From the NCBI GenBank assembly GCA_024276465.1, contig JAJRXD010000151.1:1-38363 (forward strand): a stretch of 38,363 nt of DNA, given 5' to 3'. How positions within the stretch are numbered: the first letter of the stretch is position 1; every line of letters begins with the position of its first letter. This stretch comes from Deltaproteobacteria bacterium. Its GTDB lineage: Bacteria > Desulfobacterota > WTBG01 > CAIYCZ01 > CAIRTM01. The notes beneath the pieces are model-generated. The model was not told the DNA's origin. It searched no databases and saw nothing but the letters and a program-made list of their open reading frames with translations. Below, in pieces: positions 27,501 to 35,245 of the stretch. The translations under genes were made by a program, and so were the position numbers.

Positions 27501-28320
27501 ATCAGGTCATCTTGATGTTGATACTTTTCTCCTGAGCTGCAGGGCCCTGGGACGAGGGGTTGAGCACTGCATGCTGGCCCATATTGGAAAAATCGCCCTG
27601 CAGGAAAACCTTGATCAAGTATGCCTGCATTACAGGACAACAGAAAGGAATCAGCCTGTCAGAAATTTTTTAGATGAAGTCGCACAAAATTTTAAAACCA
27701 CAAAACATGACGGCCTTCTCTATGAAATACCTTCCCCTGCAGCTGAAAAAACAGTTTTCAGGCCAAAAGAATCAGCGCCTGATACAGCAGCCCCTGAAAG
27801 CAAAGATCCGGCATACAACGCTGGTTCCAGGGATTCAGACAGAACATCCCGGCGTGCTTTTATGATTGAAATTGCGACCAGTCTGTTTGATGTGAAGAGG
27901 ATTCAAAGCCGTATCACATTAGAAACCTCAAACTTGAAAAATTGCCATAAAAAAACAGCTGGGTCCGTCCCTGGCAGAGTGCTTCAAAACAAGACCGAAT
28001 CCCGAATTGCAGAGGTCTGGAAAAAATACCTTAATCTGGATCTGATCAGTGCTGATGCCAGTTTTTTTGACCTCGGCGGCCATTCAACACTGATTCCTCA
28101 AATTGTTATTGACCTGATAAAGATATTCAATACTGACATTACCATTGTGGATATGTTTCAATATCCAACAATTACTGCGCTTGCCAGGCACATTAATAAC
28201 AATGCTGCACCGTCCCCTGATAAAGAAAAGGAAAAAGTCAGGATGCAAAAATCAGCAATCAACCGGCAAAAGCTCCGGACAGTAATGCTAAGGGCCAGAA
28301 TGCAAAGAAAACAATTATGA
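24556..28320 (+). CDS. TubC-docking / condensation / FkbH-like HAD / carrier protein
   Basis: The 1254-residue protein starts with a TubC_N-type docking domain (about 1-58: ANQIELWVESSSLKFRAPKG). A condensation domain follows (about 70-500: LSCNQQSLWFLHQMAPESPAYN, active site His193-His194-I-A-C-Asp198-Ala199, so the usual DG is DA). Next is an FkbH/HAD-IIIC region (about 523-1080) with D731-C-D733-Q-T-LW, FIDDSPLECAEVEAGCPG, the TLRTNQFNLRTIRR motif and a GNAT-like tail. The C-terminal carrier has Ser1177 in GGHS, followed by a basic tail. There is no adenylation domain. FkbH relatives make glyceryl-carrier units from 1,3-bisphosphoglycerate in some pathways; for the NRPS-fused subfamily with DCDQT the reaction is not known to me. 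The stop overlaps the next start as ATGA. Confidence 0.88.
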   Translation: MKAADIITVASANQIELWVESSSLKFRAPKGALTPELQKLFRDNRDSLIAELTKPAQAVKARIPLSCNQQSLWFLHQMAPESPAYNVAAACQVLSPVNADAVKFALKSLVSRHPILRTTYTLSEESKTVFQEVHSTKDIAFEHIDAAAWDDIELNKRVIASYKKPFDLTAGPVLRFQIFSRNNNNHLFLITLHHIACDAHSIHILLEDFISFYEAGPGKTAVHPEPVSCKYTDYISHQAEMLRGPQGARLLNYWKKKLHEAPASLDMPLDHKRPSVQSHNGSSVCFNIEGTQYDKVKECAKTCNTTVYALLLSVFQLLLSRMSGQKDICIGTPVACRTRKEYQNVCGYFVNPVVIRTRVDLSMTFREYLGHTSKTVFESLDYQEYPFALLVENLEISRQPGTAPVFQVMFNMLKRRMLGAAADFLCPSNSNSPVAFGPLKILPYPVHQQEGQYDMTLEIIDTEKYLFSVLKYCTDIFTSETAYRIVSDYRLILSRILEHPDEKVSVFVSQSDNFKTSPPPVKKTLAIAATFTAEPVAPALSFWTEKLAINTEIVFSRYSQVFQQLLDPAGIFSKNSNGINIILVRLDDWMQTRSSEPGSAECISEAGIKSIGHNAHEFLHAVESASKKMTAPLLILFCPPSPERMLVKAYQSAVSRIENELCRDLSSINGVFPVPGSEILETCPVDEYYEPLGEKIGHIPYTDQFFVSAATLIARKAFTVFSEPCKAIVLDCDQTLWSGVVAEDGALGVTVDRDRRWFQKFILSQHNAGRLICICSKNNAADVHEVFDTHPDMILKRSHLAAAKINWSHKSVNLRALSKELNIGLDSIIFIDDSPLECAEVEAGCPGVFTVQMPESDVDIKKFFKNLWIFDHLKITREDTIRSEYYKNSQERKQFLNETLSFADFINRLELDIRISELQKSDIPRVSQLTLRTNQFNLRTIRRNENQIESLCRQESIVSRVVNVRDRFGDYGLVGVIIAEKKSGHLDVDTFLLSCRALGRGVEHCMLAHIGKIALQENLDQVCLHYRTTERNQPVRNFLDEVAQNFKTTKHDGLLYEIPSPAAEKTVFRPKESAPDTAAPESKDPAYNAGSRDSDRTSRRAFMIEIATSLFDVKRIQSRITLETSNLKNCHKKTAGSVPGRVLQNKTESRIAEVWKKYLNLDLISADASFFDLGGHSTLIPQIVIDLIKIFNTDITIVDMFQYPTITALARHINNNAAPSPDKEKEKVRMQKSAINRQKLRTVMLRARMQRKQL

Positions 28321-31300
28321 ACCAGATTGTTAACAGCACAGAAGATGCTCTTGACGGGATTGCCATAGTCGGCCTTGCCAGCCGTTTCCCTGGCTCTGAT
28401 AATACGGAAAAATTCTGGGAAAATCTTGTCAATGGTGTTGATTCAATTACAACATATACTGATGAAGAGTGCCTGCGCTCCGGTGTTCCGGAATACATCC
28501 TCAACAACTCAGGGTTTGTGAAAAGAGGCGGAACAATGCATGGCCCGGAGCTTTTTGATGCTGCCTTTTTCGGCTACAGCCCTGGCGAAGCCCGCCACAT
28601 CGACCCGCAGCAGCGCATTTTCCTTGAGTGCGCATGGGAGGCAATAGAGAGTGCTGGATATGATCCTGAAAAATATGAAGGCACCATTGGCGTATATGCA
28701 GGCTGCGGTATTAACAACTATCTTCTTAAAAACCTTCTCTCAACATCACCCCAGATGGAATCTGTTGTTAATCCCATGATATTCATCGGCAATGACAAGG
28801 ATTTCCTGACCACCCGCGTTTCATACAAGCTCAATCTGACCGGCCCGAGCATTGTCATACAGACAGCCTGCTCAACAGGACTTGTTGCGATTCAGCTGGC
28901 ATGTCAGGGTCTTCTGACATATCAGTGTGACATGGCCCTGGGCGGGGCAGTTTCTCTTCAAACTCCCCGAATGAAAGGTTACCTGTACACAAAAGGCCAG
29001 ATACTGTCATCAGATGGATACTGCCGTGCTTTTGATAAAGATGCCTCCGGAACCATCTTTGGCGAGGGCGTTGGCATTGTTGTGCTTAAACGGCTTGAGG
29101 ATGCCCTGTCTGACAGGGACACCATCTATGCTGTTATAAGGGGAATCGCTGTAAACAACGACGGTGCAGACAAGGTCGGCTACACAGCCCCGGGCGTTGA
29201 GGGTCAGGCAGCAGTAATTGCAACAGCTCAGGCCATGTCAGGTGTTACAGCTGATGAGATCAGCTATGTAGAGGCTCACGGAACCGGAACTCCCCTTGGT
29301 GACCCTGTAGAAATTTCAGCCCTGACCAGAGCTTTCCGTGAAACCACAGACAATACAGGATATTGCGCAATCGGATCAGTTAAACCTAATATCGGCCATC
29401 TTGATGTTGCTGCTGGAATCGCGGGGCTCATTAAGGTCGCCCTTGCTTTGAAAAACAATAAAATTCCACCATCTATTTACTTTCGCGAACCAAACCCGGA
29501 GCTTAAACTCAAAAGCAGCCCGTTTTATGTAAATGACAGGCTGACAGAATGGACGGGCAACGGCAAGCCGCGATTTGCAGGCATAAGCGCTTTTGGCATG
29601 GGCGGAACAAATGCCCACGCTGTTCTTTCTGAAGCCCCGCATTATGATACATATATCTCTGCACGCCCCTGTTCCATTTTACTGCTTTCAGCAAAAACAG
29701 AAAGCGGCCTTGAAAAAGCAACCAGGAATTTATCTTCCTTTTTCAGGCGCCATCCTGAAACAAATCTCTCTGACGCTGCGTTTACGCTCCAGGTCGGCCG
29801 CCGGCATTTCAAGCACCGTCGCTTTATTGTCTGTGACCTGATTGAAACTGCGATTAAATATTTAGATGAGCCAGACGCAAAGCAGGCATGCACCGGGGTT
29901 GTGGAGCAGCCTGACCGCAGGGTTGTTTTCATGTTTACCGGCCAGGGCTCCCAGTATGTTAACATGGGAAAGGAGCTTTATGAAAAACTGCCTTCTTTCC
30001 AGAAAGACCTTGATCACTGTGCTGCTGTACTGAAGCCGTTTCTAAACCTTGACCTGCGCAATCTCATCTACCCGGATGAGACAGGCATGGACAAAGCAAA
30101 AGACCTTTTGAACGAAACATACATTACCCAGCCAGCTCTTTTTACAATTGAGTACTGCCTTGCAAAGTACTGGATGAGCATCGGCATTGTACCAATCTCA
30201 ATGATCGGACACAGCATCGGTGAATTCGTCGCAGCCTGCCTTGCAGGCGTTTTTAACCTTGAGGACGCTCTTTCGCTTGTTGCCCTTCGCGGCAAACTGA
30301 TGCAGGAGCAGGAGCGCGGGTCAATGCTTGCTGTATCACTCCCTGAAAACAGGCTGCAACCCCTGCTCAATGATGAACTTTGCATCTCTGTTATCAATGC
30401 CCCCTCACAGTGCGTAGTGTCAGGCTCAGATGAAGCGATTGAAAAATTTCAGGCCCAGCTCAGGCAAGGGATACCGGGAAAAAGCACTGAAATACGCACG
30501 CAGAAGCTGCATACATCTCACGCGTTCCACTCAAAAATGATGCAGCCGGCTGTGGAACCCCTGATGAAATCAATCCTTAAAACAGATCTTCATCCCCCTT
30601 CCATACCCTTTGTTTCAAATATCAGCGGCACATGGATAACATCCGACCAGGCCACAGACCCGGCATACTGGGCAGATCACCTGAGAAAAACAGTCAGGTT
30701 TTCAGACGGAATTAAAACACTCATGGCAGACTCTGACAAAATCATGCTTGAAATCGGACCCGGCAGCACCCTTGCGTCACTTGCACGCCTTCATTTCAGT
30801 TCCGGCACTGACTGCGTTTCTCTGTCCTCACTTCGCAACCCTGAACAGCATGAGTCAGACTATGCATTTATAACATGCACCCTTGGACGACTCTGGATAG
30901 AGGGTGTTGAAATTGACTGGGCCCGCTATTACCATGATGAGCAGCGCAGACGAATTCCCCTTCCCTGCTATCCCTTTGAGCATAAAAAATACTGGGTCAA
31001 AGCCAAAAACATATCCGTCAACAGCAACGACACTGACTTTGATGATGAATGTGCGGAAGCAGAAGACAGATCCCTGCAAAACCAAAGTCAGAAAGCCCAG
31101 AACCCTCCCCATGACGATGTTGAAGCAGAGCTTGCCTCCATATGGGAAAAGGCTCTTGGAATCAAAAACATTCCGAGGGATGCCGACTTCTATGAGCTTG
31201 GAGGACACTCACTGCTGGCTGCTCAGATTTTTATGGACATTGAGACTGCTTTCGGCAAAAACATACCACTGTCAACCCTGTTTCAATCCCCAACAATTGC

Positions 31301-32201
31301 ACTCCTGGCTGATGTCCTGAAAGAGGATAACACCACATCGTTCTGGTCCTCACACCTTGTGCCGATCCGCAAAAACGGCACAAAGCGCCCGCTTTTCCTT
31401 GTGCACGGCGCAGAGGGCAATGTGCTGCTCTACCGCCTGCTGACACAGCACCTGGGTGATGATCAGCCAGTGTACGGCCTGCAGTCAGCCGGCCTTGACG
31501 GGCAGGAGAAATTCAATCCTGATTTCAAGCACGTTGCTGCAAAATATATTAAAGAGATTAAAACAGTGCAGCCCGAAGGGCCTTATCTGCTGGGGGGCTA
31601 CTGCCTGGGCGGAACAATTGCACTTGAAATGGCTCAGCAGCTGACAGCCAGTGGTGAAAAGGTCAATTTCCTCGGCATGATTGAGATTTATAATATTCAA
31701 TCCCTGAACTGGCCCCTGCCCTTTCACATCAGGGCCTTCAACAGCCTGCTGAATATCTGCTACCATGTTCTGAACCTTTTTTCATCAGAGAATAATATGA
31801 AGCTTGAATTTTTCAGGCAAAAGGCTCGGGTTGAGATAAGCCGCCTGAAGGTTTCGCTGAAAATAGCTCGTACCAGACTGCTGAAACTCCTTGGAATATC
31901 CCCGGAAGTTCCATATTACCACCTGAGGGTCGATGAGGCCTATGATCAGGCTCTGACCGAATATTATCCTGAAAAATATCCCGGAAGAATAACTCTTTTC
32001 GGAGCTAAAACCCTGCCTGCCGGGTTTACTGACCCGATATATTACGGATTTGGCGGGCTTGCTGAAAAAGGTGTTTGCCTGCAGATAATCCCTGCATATC
32101 CGAGAGGAACCCTGGTTGAACCTTATGTCAGGATCCTGGCAGAAAAGATTAACCAGTGCATTAAGCAATCAGAAGCAGACACACTGAAATCTCCAGACTA
32201 A
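28317..32201 (+). CDS. PKS module KS-AT-ACP-TE
   Basis: The 1294-residue protein has KS (about 13-440; Cys185 in ACSTG, His321 in HGTGT, His361 in NIGH), AT (about 535-860; GHSIGE with Ser633, HAFH at 735-738, malonyl-type), carrier (Ser965 in GGHS) and TE (about 1008-1285; GYCLGG with Cys1096). Again there is no KR, DH or ER, so a beta-keto product is expected before release. The TE resembles that of the 14010 protein: Cys nucleophile, and the YPxGTLxEP end with Pro1262 where His is usual. Its acid position reads MIEIYN (Glu) against MFDTYN in the other. ATGA overlap with the C-FkbH gene implies coupled translation. The 3' end overlaps, convergently, the open frame of the broken YdcF-like gene. 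Confidence 0.92.
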   Translation: MNQIVNSTEDALDGIAIVGLASRFPGSDNTEKFWENLVNGVDSITTYTDEECLRSGVPEYILNNSGFVKRGGTMHGPELFDAAFFGYSPGEARHIDPQQRIFLECAWEAIESAGYDPEKYEGTIGVYAGCGINNYLLKNLLSTSPQMESVVNPMIFIGNDKDFLTTRVSYKLNLTGPSIVIQTACSTGLVAIQLACQGLLTYQCDMALGGAVSLQTPRMKGYLYTKGQILSSDGYCRAFDKDASGTIFGEGVGIVVLKRLEDALSDRDTIYAVIRGIAVNNDGADKVGYTAPGVEGQAAVIATAQAMSGVTADEISYVEAHGTGTPLGDPVEISALTRAFRETTDNTGYCAIGSVKPNIGHLDVAAGIAGLIKVALALKNNKIPPSIYFREPNPELKLKSSPFYVNDRLTEWTGNGKPRFAGISAFGMGGTNAHAVLSEAPHYDTYISARPCSILLLSAKTESGLEKATRNLSSFFRRHPETNLSDAAFTLQVGRRHFKHRRFIVCDLIETAIKYLDEPDAKQACTGVVEQPDRRVVFMFTGQGSQYVNMGKELYEKLPSFQKDLDHCAAVLKPFLNLDLRNLIYPDETGMDKAKDLLNETYITQPALFTIEYCLAKYWMSIGIVPISMIGHSIGEFVAACLAGVFNLEDALSLVALRGKLMQEQERGSMLAVSLPENRLQPLLNDELCISVINAPSQCVVSGSDEAIEKFQAQLRQGIPGKSTEIRTQKLHTSHAFHSKMMQPAVEPLMKSILKTDLHPPSIPFVSNISGTWITSDQATDPAYWADHLRKTVRFSDGIKTLMADSDKIMLEIGPGSTLASLARLHFSSGTDCVSLSSLRNPEQHESDYAFITCTLGRLWIEGVEIDWARYYHDEQRRRIPLPCYPFEHKKYWVKAKNISVNSNDTDFDDECAEAEDRSLQNQSQKAQNPPHDDVEAELASIWEKALGIKNIPRDADFYELGGHSLLAAQIFMDIETAFGKNIPLSTLFQSPTIALLADVLKEDNTTSFWSSHLVPIRKNGTKRPLFLVHGAEGNVLLYRLLTQHLGDDQPVYGLQSAGLDGQEKFNPDFKHVAAKYIKEIKTVQPEGPYLLGGYCLGGTIALEMAQQLTASGEKVNFLGMIEIYNIQSLNWPLPFHIRAFNSLLNICYHVLNLFSSENNMKLEFFRQKARVEISRLKVSLKIARTRLLKLLGISPEVPYYHLRVDEAYDQALTEYYPEKYPGRITLFGAKTLPAGFTDPIYYGFGGLAEKGVCLQIIPAYPRGTLVEPYVRILAEKINQCIKQSEADTLKSPD

Positions 32202-32812
32202 CGCATATAGATAACCAAATAAAAACTTGAGGGTCACCTTTAAGCCTCTAAAAGATCTCCACCAGTAAACAGGGTCATAATGTTTGATTTTACACGATAT
32301 AATGCCAACATTAATGTCTTCACCTAAAGTTTTTTTGTAAATATGATAAGTTTTTCTGCCATGGGGACCGCCGGTGAAAACATTAACAGATTTTATTTTA
32401 TTCTGTTTTAACCAGGCTTTTACAGCACAGGCAGCATTAAATGTTTTGTGCTATTTACAGGGAGGAGCTGGAACAGCAAAAACAATCGCAGGGTCTATGC
32501 CGCGCTGGCACAGCTGGTGCCTGCACTCTTCAGCATAGCTTTTTAATTCCATATGACCTGGCCGTGCTGAAAAATTTTTTTGCGCCCGGTTGTTACAACA
32601 GTTAAATATTTGCCTTTTCGGATTTCGCGAACAGCATCATCAAGCATGTAATCAAAAATCCATCCTTCCACAACCAGGGTTTGCGCATCTATGGGGCGGG
32701 TAATGGACAGGAATGAATGTATTGATATCAATGCCGGCACCAGTAATTTATATAAGGACCAGGGGAGTAATAAAAATGCCAGAATTATAGCTGTTTTTTT
32801 AGCTGTGGGCAT
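32169..32812 (-). pseudogene. YdcF/SanA-like (DUF218) protein, frameshifted and interrupted
   Basis: The first frame (32812-32543) encodes an N-terminal membrane helix and TLVVEGWIFDYMLDDAVREI, then VTTG, typical of the YdcF/ElyC/SanA family. About 32553-32560 the frame shifts. The continuing frame reads MELKSYAEECRHQL...IVFAVPAPPCK, meets an in-frame TAG at 32453-32451, and then goes on with AVKAWLKQNKIKSVNVFTGGPHGRKTYHIY...DPVYWWRSFRGLK to a stop at 32169. Two independent lesions in one recognisable protein argue for a pseudogene rather than a sequencing slip. Such genes are common in envelope and exopolysaccharide loci. The 3' end overlaps the PKS stop region. Confidence 0.7.
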
Positions 32813-33140
32813 TTTACTGTTTTTTCAGATTTTGCAGATAAAGAAAATCTTACCACAAGTACGGCAAAAATAGTGTTGTTCTCTGAAACAGTATAAAAAA
32901 CATGACTCTGTTGTCAAGCAAACAACCAGGCACAGAGGGACAAAGTTGGACACTCACTGAGGAAAAATTCTGGATGCAGGTTAAAGCAGAAGGTTTTTCT
33001 TCGTGTGCTTCGTGGTGATATGAAAAACATGCACTGCCTGTCATTGTCCCGATAAATCAGGACGGCAGTCTCAGGGCAAACATATAGGCACAGAGGGACA
33101 AAGTTGGACAGGCACAGAGGAAAAAACGGGTTACAAGTTA
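32813..33140. repeat. Gene-free repeat-rich stretch
   Basis: AGGCACAGAGGGACAAAGTT occurs at 32928 and again at 33086. Between them are a CTTCGTGTGCTTCGTGG module (about 33000-33022) and a GTCCCGAT/ATCAGGAC half-palindrome at 33046. No credible gene was seen. Confidence 0.6.
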
Positions 33141-33380
33141 CCAGGAGTTTCCCCGAAAAACAGGGATATGACCTTACAGTTTATGATGCCCATCAGGCGG
33201 GCAGGCCTGTCCTGCCGTAGTTTAAAAAAACGAAGGCTGATCGTCCGACTGATTGTCTGTCCCGTTATCCAACGAGGATCTTCGACGGATATTTGTAATA
33301 ATTAATTTTTCTGCGTGTGTCAGCGTGTGTCTGCGGCTAATATTCTTTTTCTTCGTGATCTTCGTGTGCTTCGTGGTAGT
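33141..33380 (+). repeat. Copy 1 of a ~240-bp direct repeat
   Basis: It begins CCAGGAGTTTCCCCGAAAAA, runs through CGGGCAGGCCTGTCCTGCCG (itself an inverted repeat) and CCAACGAGGATCTTCGACG, and ends in a TTCGTG module. A near-identical copy in the same orientation starts at 37703. Confidence 0.8.
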
Positions 33381-33397
33381 ATTAAAAAAAGATTTTT

Positions 33398-33426
33398 CAC
33401 CACGAAGCTCACGAAGTACACGAAGG
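33398..33426 (+). repeat. Left 29-bp inverted repeat flanking the GxxExxY gene
   Basis: It starts CACCACGAAGCTCACGAAG and ends 4 nt before the ATG at 33431. Its reverse complement matches 33804-33832 at 27 of 29 positions. It also faces a forward module at 33352-33377 across a short spacer, giving a second possible hairpin. Confidence 0.75.
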
Positions 33427-33430
33427 AAAA

Positions 33431-33802
33431 ATGGAATTTGATGATTTGTCAAACAGAGTTATTGGCTGTGCAATTGAAGTCCACAGACATCTTGGGCCGG
33501 GTTTGCTTGAATCAACTTACGAGCAATGTCTCGCCCATGAACTCTCTTTAAAAGCAATTAAATTCAAATTACAGCATCCTCTTCCTGTGATTTATAAAGA
33601 CACACATCTGGATTGCGGATATCGTATTGATTTGCTGGTTGAGAATGATTTAATTCTGGAACTGAAAAGTGTGGAAGCACTCAAGGGGATTCATGAAGCG
33701 CAACTCTTGACATATATGAAACTGGCATGTGTCAGGAAAGGTCTTCTGATAAATTTTAATGTTAAGAAATTAAAAGATGGGATTAGAAGGTTTGTTTTAT
33801 AA
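33431..33802 (+). CDS. GxxExxY family protein (PD-(D/E)xK nuclease-like)
   Basis: The 123-residue protein begins MEFDDLSNRVIGCAIEVHRH, carries the family signature GLLESTY (Gly24, Glu27, Tyr30), and then RIDLLVENDLILELK, giving Asp67, Glu77 and Lys79 as a PD-(D/E)xK-like core, with Gln91 in EAQLLTYM. Length matches the family (about 120-135 residues). Its function is not established; nuclease-like activity is inferred from the motif. Inverted 29-bp repeats sit immediately on both sides (4 nt before the ATG, 1 nt after the stop), and no ordinary ribosome site is visible except the AAGGAAAA contributed by the repeat itself. That arrangement suggests the gene belongs to the repeat element. Confidence 0.8.
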   Translation: MEFDDLSNRVIGCAIEVHRHLGPGLLESTYEQCLAHELSLKAIKFKLQHPLPVIYKDTHLDCGYRIDLLVENDLILELKSVEALKGIHEAQLLTYMKLACVRKGLLINFNVKKLKDGIRRFVL

Positions 33803-33803
33803 C

Positions 33804-33832
33804 CCTTCGTGCTCTTCGTGAGCTTCGTGGTG
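33804..33832 (+). repeat. Right 29-bp inverted repeat flanking the GxxExxY gene
   Basis: It starts CCTTCGTGCTCTTCGTGAG one base after the stop codon of the GxxExxY gene and ends with CTTCGTGGTG. It has the same sequence as the head of the tandem-array units further downstream. Confidence 0.75.
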
Positions 33833-34010
33833 ATATGAAAAACATGCACTGCCTGTCATTGTCCCGATAAATCGGGATGGCAATCTCAAAAGGTTTTTCT
33901 TCGTGCTCTTCGTGAGCTTCGTGGTGATATGAAAAAAACCTGCGTTCATCCCTGTAATTGTCACGATAAATCGGGATGGCAATCTCAAAAGGTTTTTCTT
34001 CTTCCTGTTC
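33833..34010 (+). repeat. Two tandem units of the TTCGTG/CCCGAT repeat
   Basis: GTCCCGAT-AA-ATCGGGA cores are found at 33861 and, with one change, at 33960, a period of 99 bp. Between them is a CTCTTCGTGAGCTTCGTGG module (about 33899-33926). The second unit runs up to the FemAB gene. Confidence 0.7.
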
Positions 34011-34072
34011 TATGATCCAGCCAGGTGGACAGGCTTTTTAGAATAAATAAAAATAACTGGAACTACAATATT

Positions 34073-35131
34073 ATGCATGCGCATTCTTTCAACAGCTCAG
34101 ACCTGCAGGTAATTAACCCCCTTAAGTACAATGGCTGGGACGAGCTGATAAAATCCAGCCCCCAAAGCTCAATCTTCCACTCATCCTGCTGGGCCAGGGT
34201 CCTGACCAGTTCATACGGATACAAACCAGCCTATTTTTCAATATTTGATGGCAATGAGCCACTTCTTATAATTCCATTCATGGAGATCAGAAGCGCTCTG
34301 ACCGGAACCAGGGGCGTATCCCTGCCATTTTCCGATTACTGCCAGCCAGCAGCAGGCAAAAACATAAACTCTGCTGATGCTTTGAACTGGATCATAAAAT
34401 ACGGCAGACAGGCTGGATGGCTTTCCCTGGAATTCAAGGATGCTTCAGCCCTTCTGAACAGTTATACCCCATCAAGGCTTTACCATGTTCATACCCTTCG
34501 GCTGTCGCAAAACGAGGAAGATATTTTTTCAGGGTTTCGGGACAGCACACGCAGAAACATTAAAAAAGCTGTTGGATCAGGAGTCAGGGTAACACTGAGC
34601 AACTCCCTTGAAGCCACCAGGCAGTATTACCGGCTTCATGTGCTGACACGAAAAAGGCAGGGTTTGCCACCCCAGCCCTTTTTCTTTTTCAAGGAAATTT
34701 ACGCGCATATTCTTTGCAAAAATTATGGCACTGTTGCACTTGCCTCCCAGAATGGAAAAAATATAGCAGGAGCCATGTTTTTTCAGTTTCACGATAAAGC
34801 CTACTTTAAATACGGTGCATCAGACAGGACAAAGCAGCATTTAAGGGCATCAAACCTGGTTATGTGGGAATCGATCAGACTGTTTTGCAGCCAGGGAATT
34901 AAAAGCCTCTGCTTTGGCAGGACAGCACTCACAAACAAAGGCCTGCTTCAGTTTAAAAACGGCTGGGGATGTGAGCAAAGGACAATCAGCTATTACAGAT
35001 ACAACATGAAAACAGGGGGGTTTGTAAGCGATAAAACGCACCTTGAAACAATAGGAACAAGATTAATGTCAAAGCTGCCTTTACCTGTTTTAGAGCTGAT
35101 GGGAAATATTTTTTACAGGCATGTTGGCTGA
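34073..35131 (+). CDS. FemAB-like acyl/aminoacyltransferase, second copy
   Basis: From the ATG at 34073 the protein has 352 residues; a GTG at 34025 would add 16 residues but begins inside repeat-adjacent sequence, so the ATG is preferred. Motifs parallel the 8383-9450 protein: SSIFHSSCWARVL, FRDSTRRNIKKAV, LTRKRQGLPPQPFFFFKEI, FKYGASDRTKQHLRASNLVMWESI, SLCFGRTALTNKGLLQFKNGWG, and an end of MGNIFYRHVG. It is expected to transfer an acyl or aminoacyl group in the cytoplasm. It is flanked on both sides by repeat arrays and sits downstream of the PKS/NRPS genes on the same strand. Either polysaccharide modification or metabolite tailoring is possible. Confidence 0.75.
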   Translation: MHAHSFNSSDLQVINPLKYNGWDELIKSSPQSSIFHSSCWARVLTSSYGYKPAYFSIFDGNEPLLIIPFMEIRSALTGTRGVSLPFSDYCQPAAGKNINSADALNWIIKYGRQAGWLSLEFKDASALLNSYTPSRLYHVHTLRLSQNEEDIFSGFRDSTRRNIKKAVGSGVRVTLSNSLEATRQYYRLHVLTRKRQGLPPQPFFFFKEIYAHILCKNYGTVALASQNGKNIAGAMFFQFHDKAYFKYGASDRTKQHLRASNLVMWESIRLFCSQGIKSLCFGRTALTNKGLLQFKNGWGCEQRTISYYRYNMKTGGFVSDKTHLETIGTRLMSKLPLPVLELMGNIFYRHVG

Positions 35132-35245
35132 CAAGCCTGCCCGTGTCTGCGGTTAATATGGCTTTTCTGGAACCGCAGACGCACGCAGACTGACGCAGAT
35201 GACAGGACGACCTGTCCTGCCATGAGGATCAATTAGTGTGTCATT

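Noticed and set aside
33222-33452. 76-codon minus-strand frame, and the similar 37785-38009 frame
   Set aside because: Both are translations of the CACGAAG repeat (KHTKITKKK-type) and recur wherever the repeat does.
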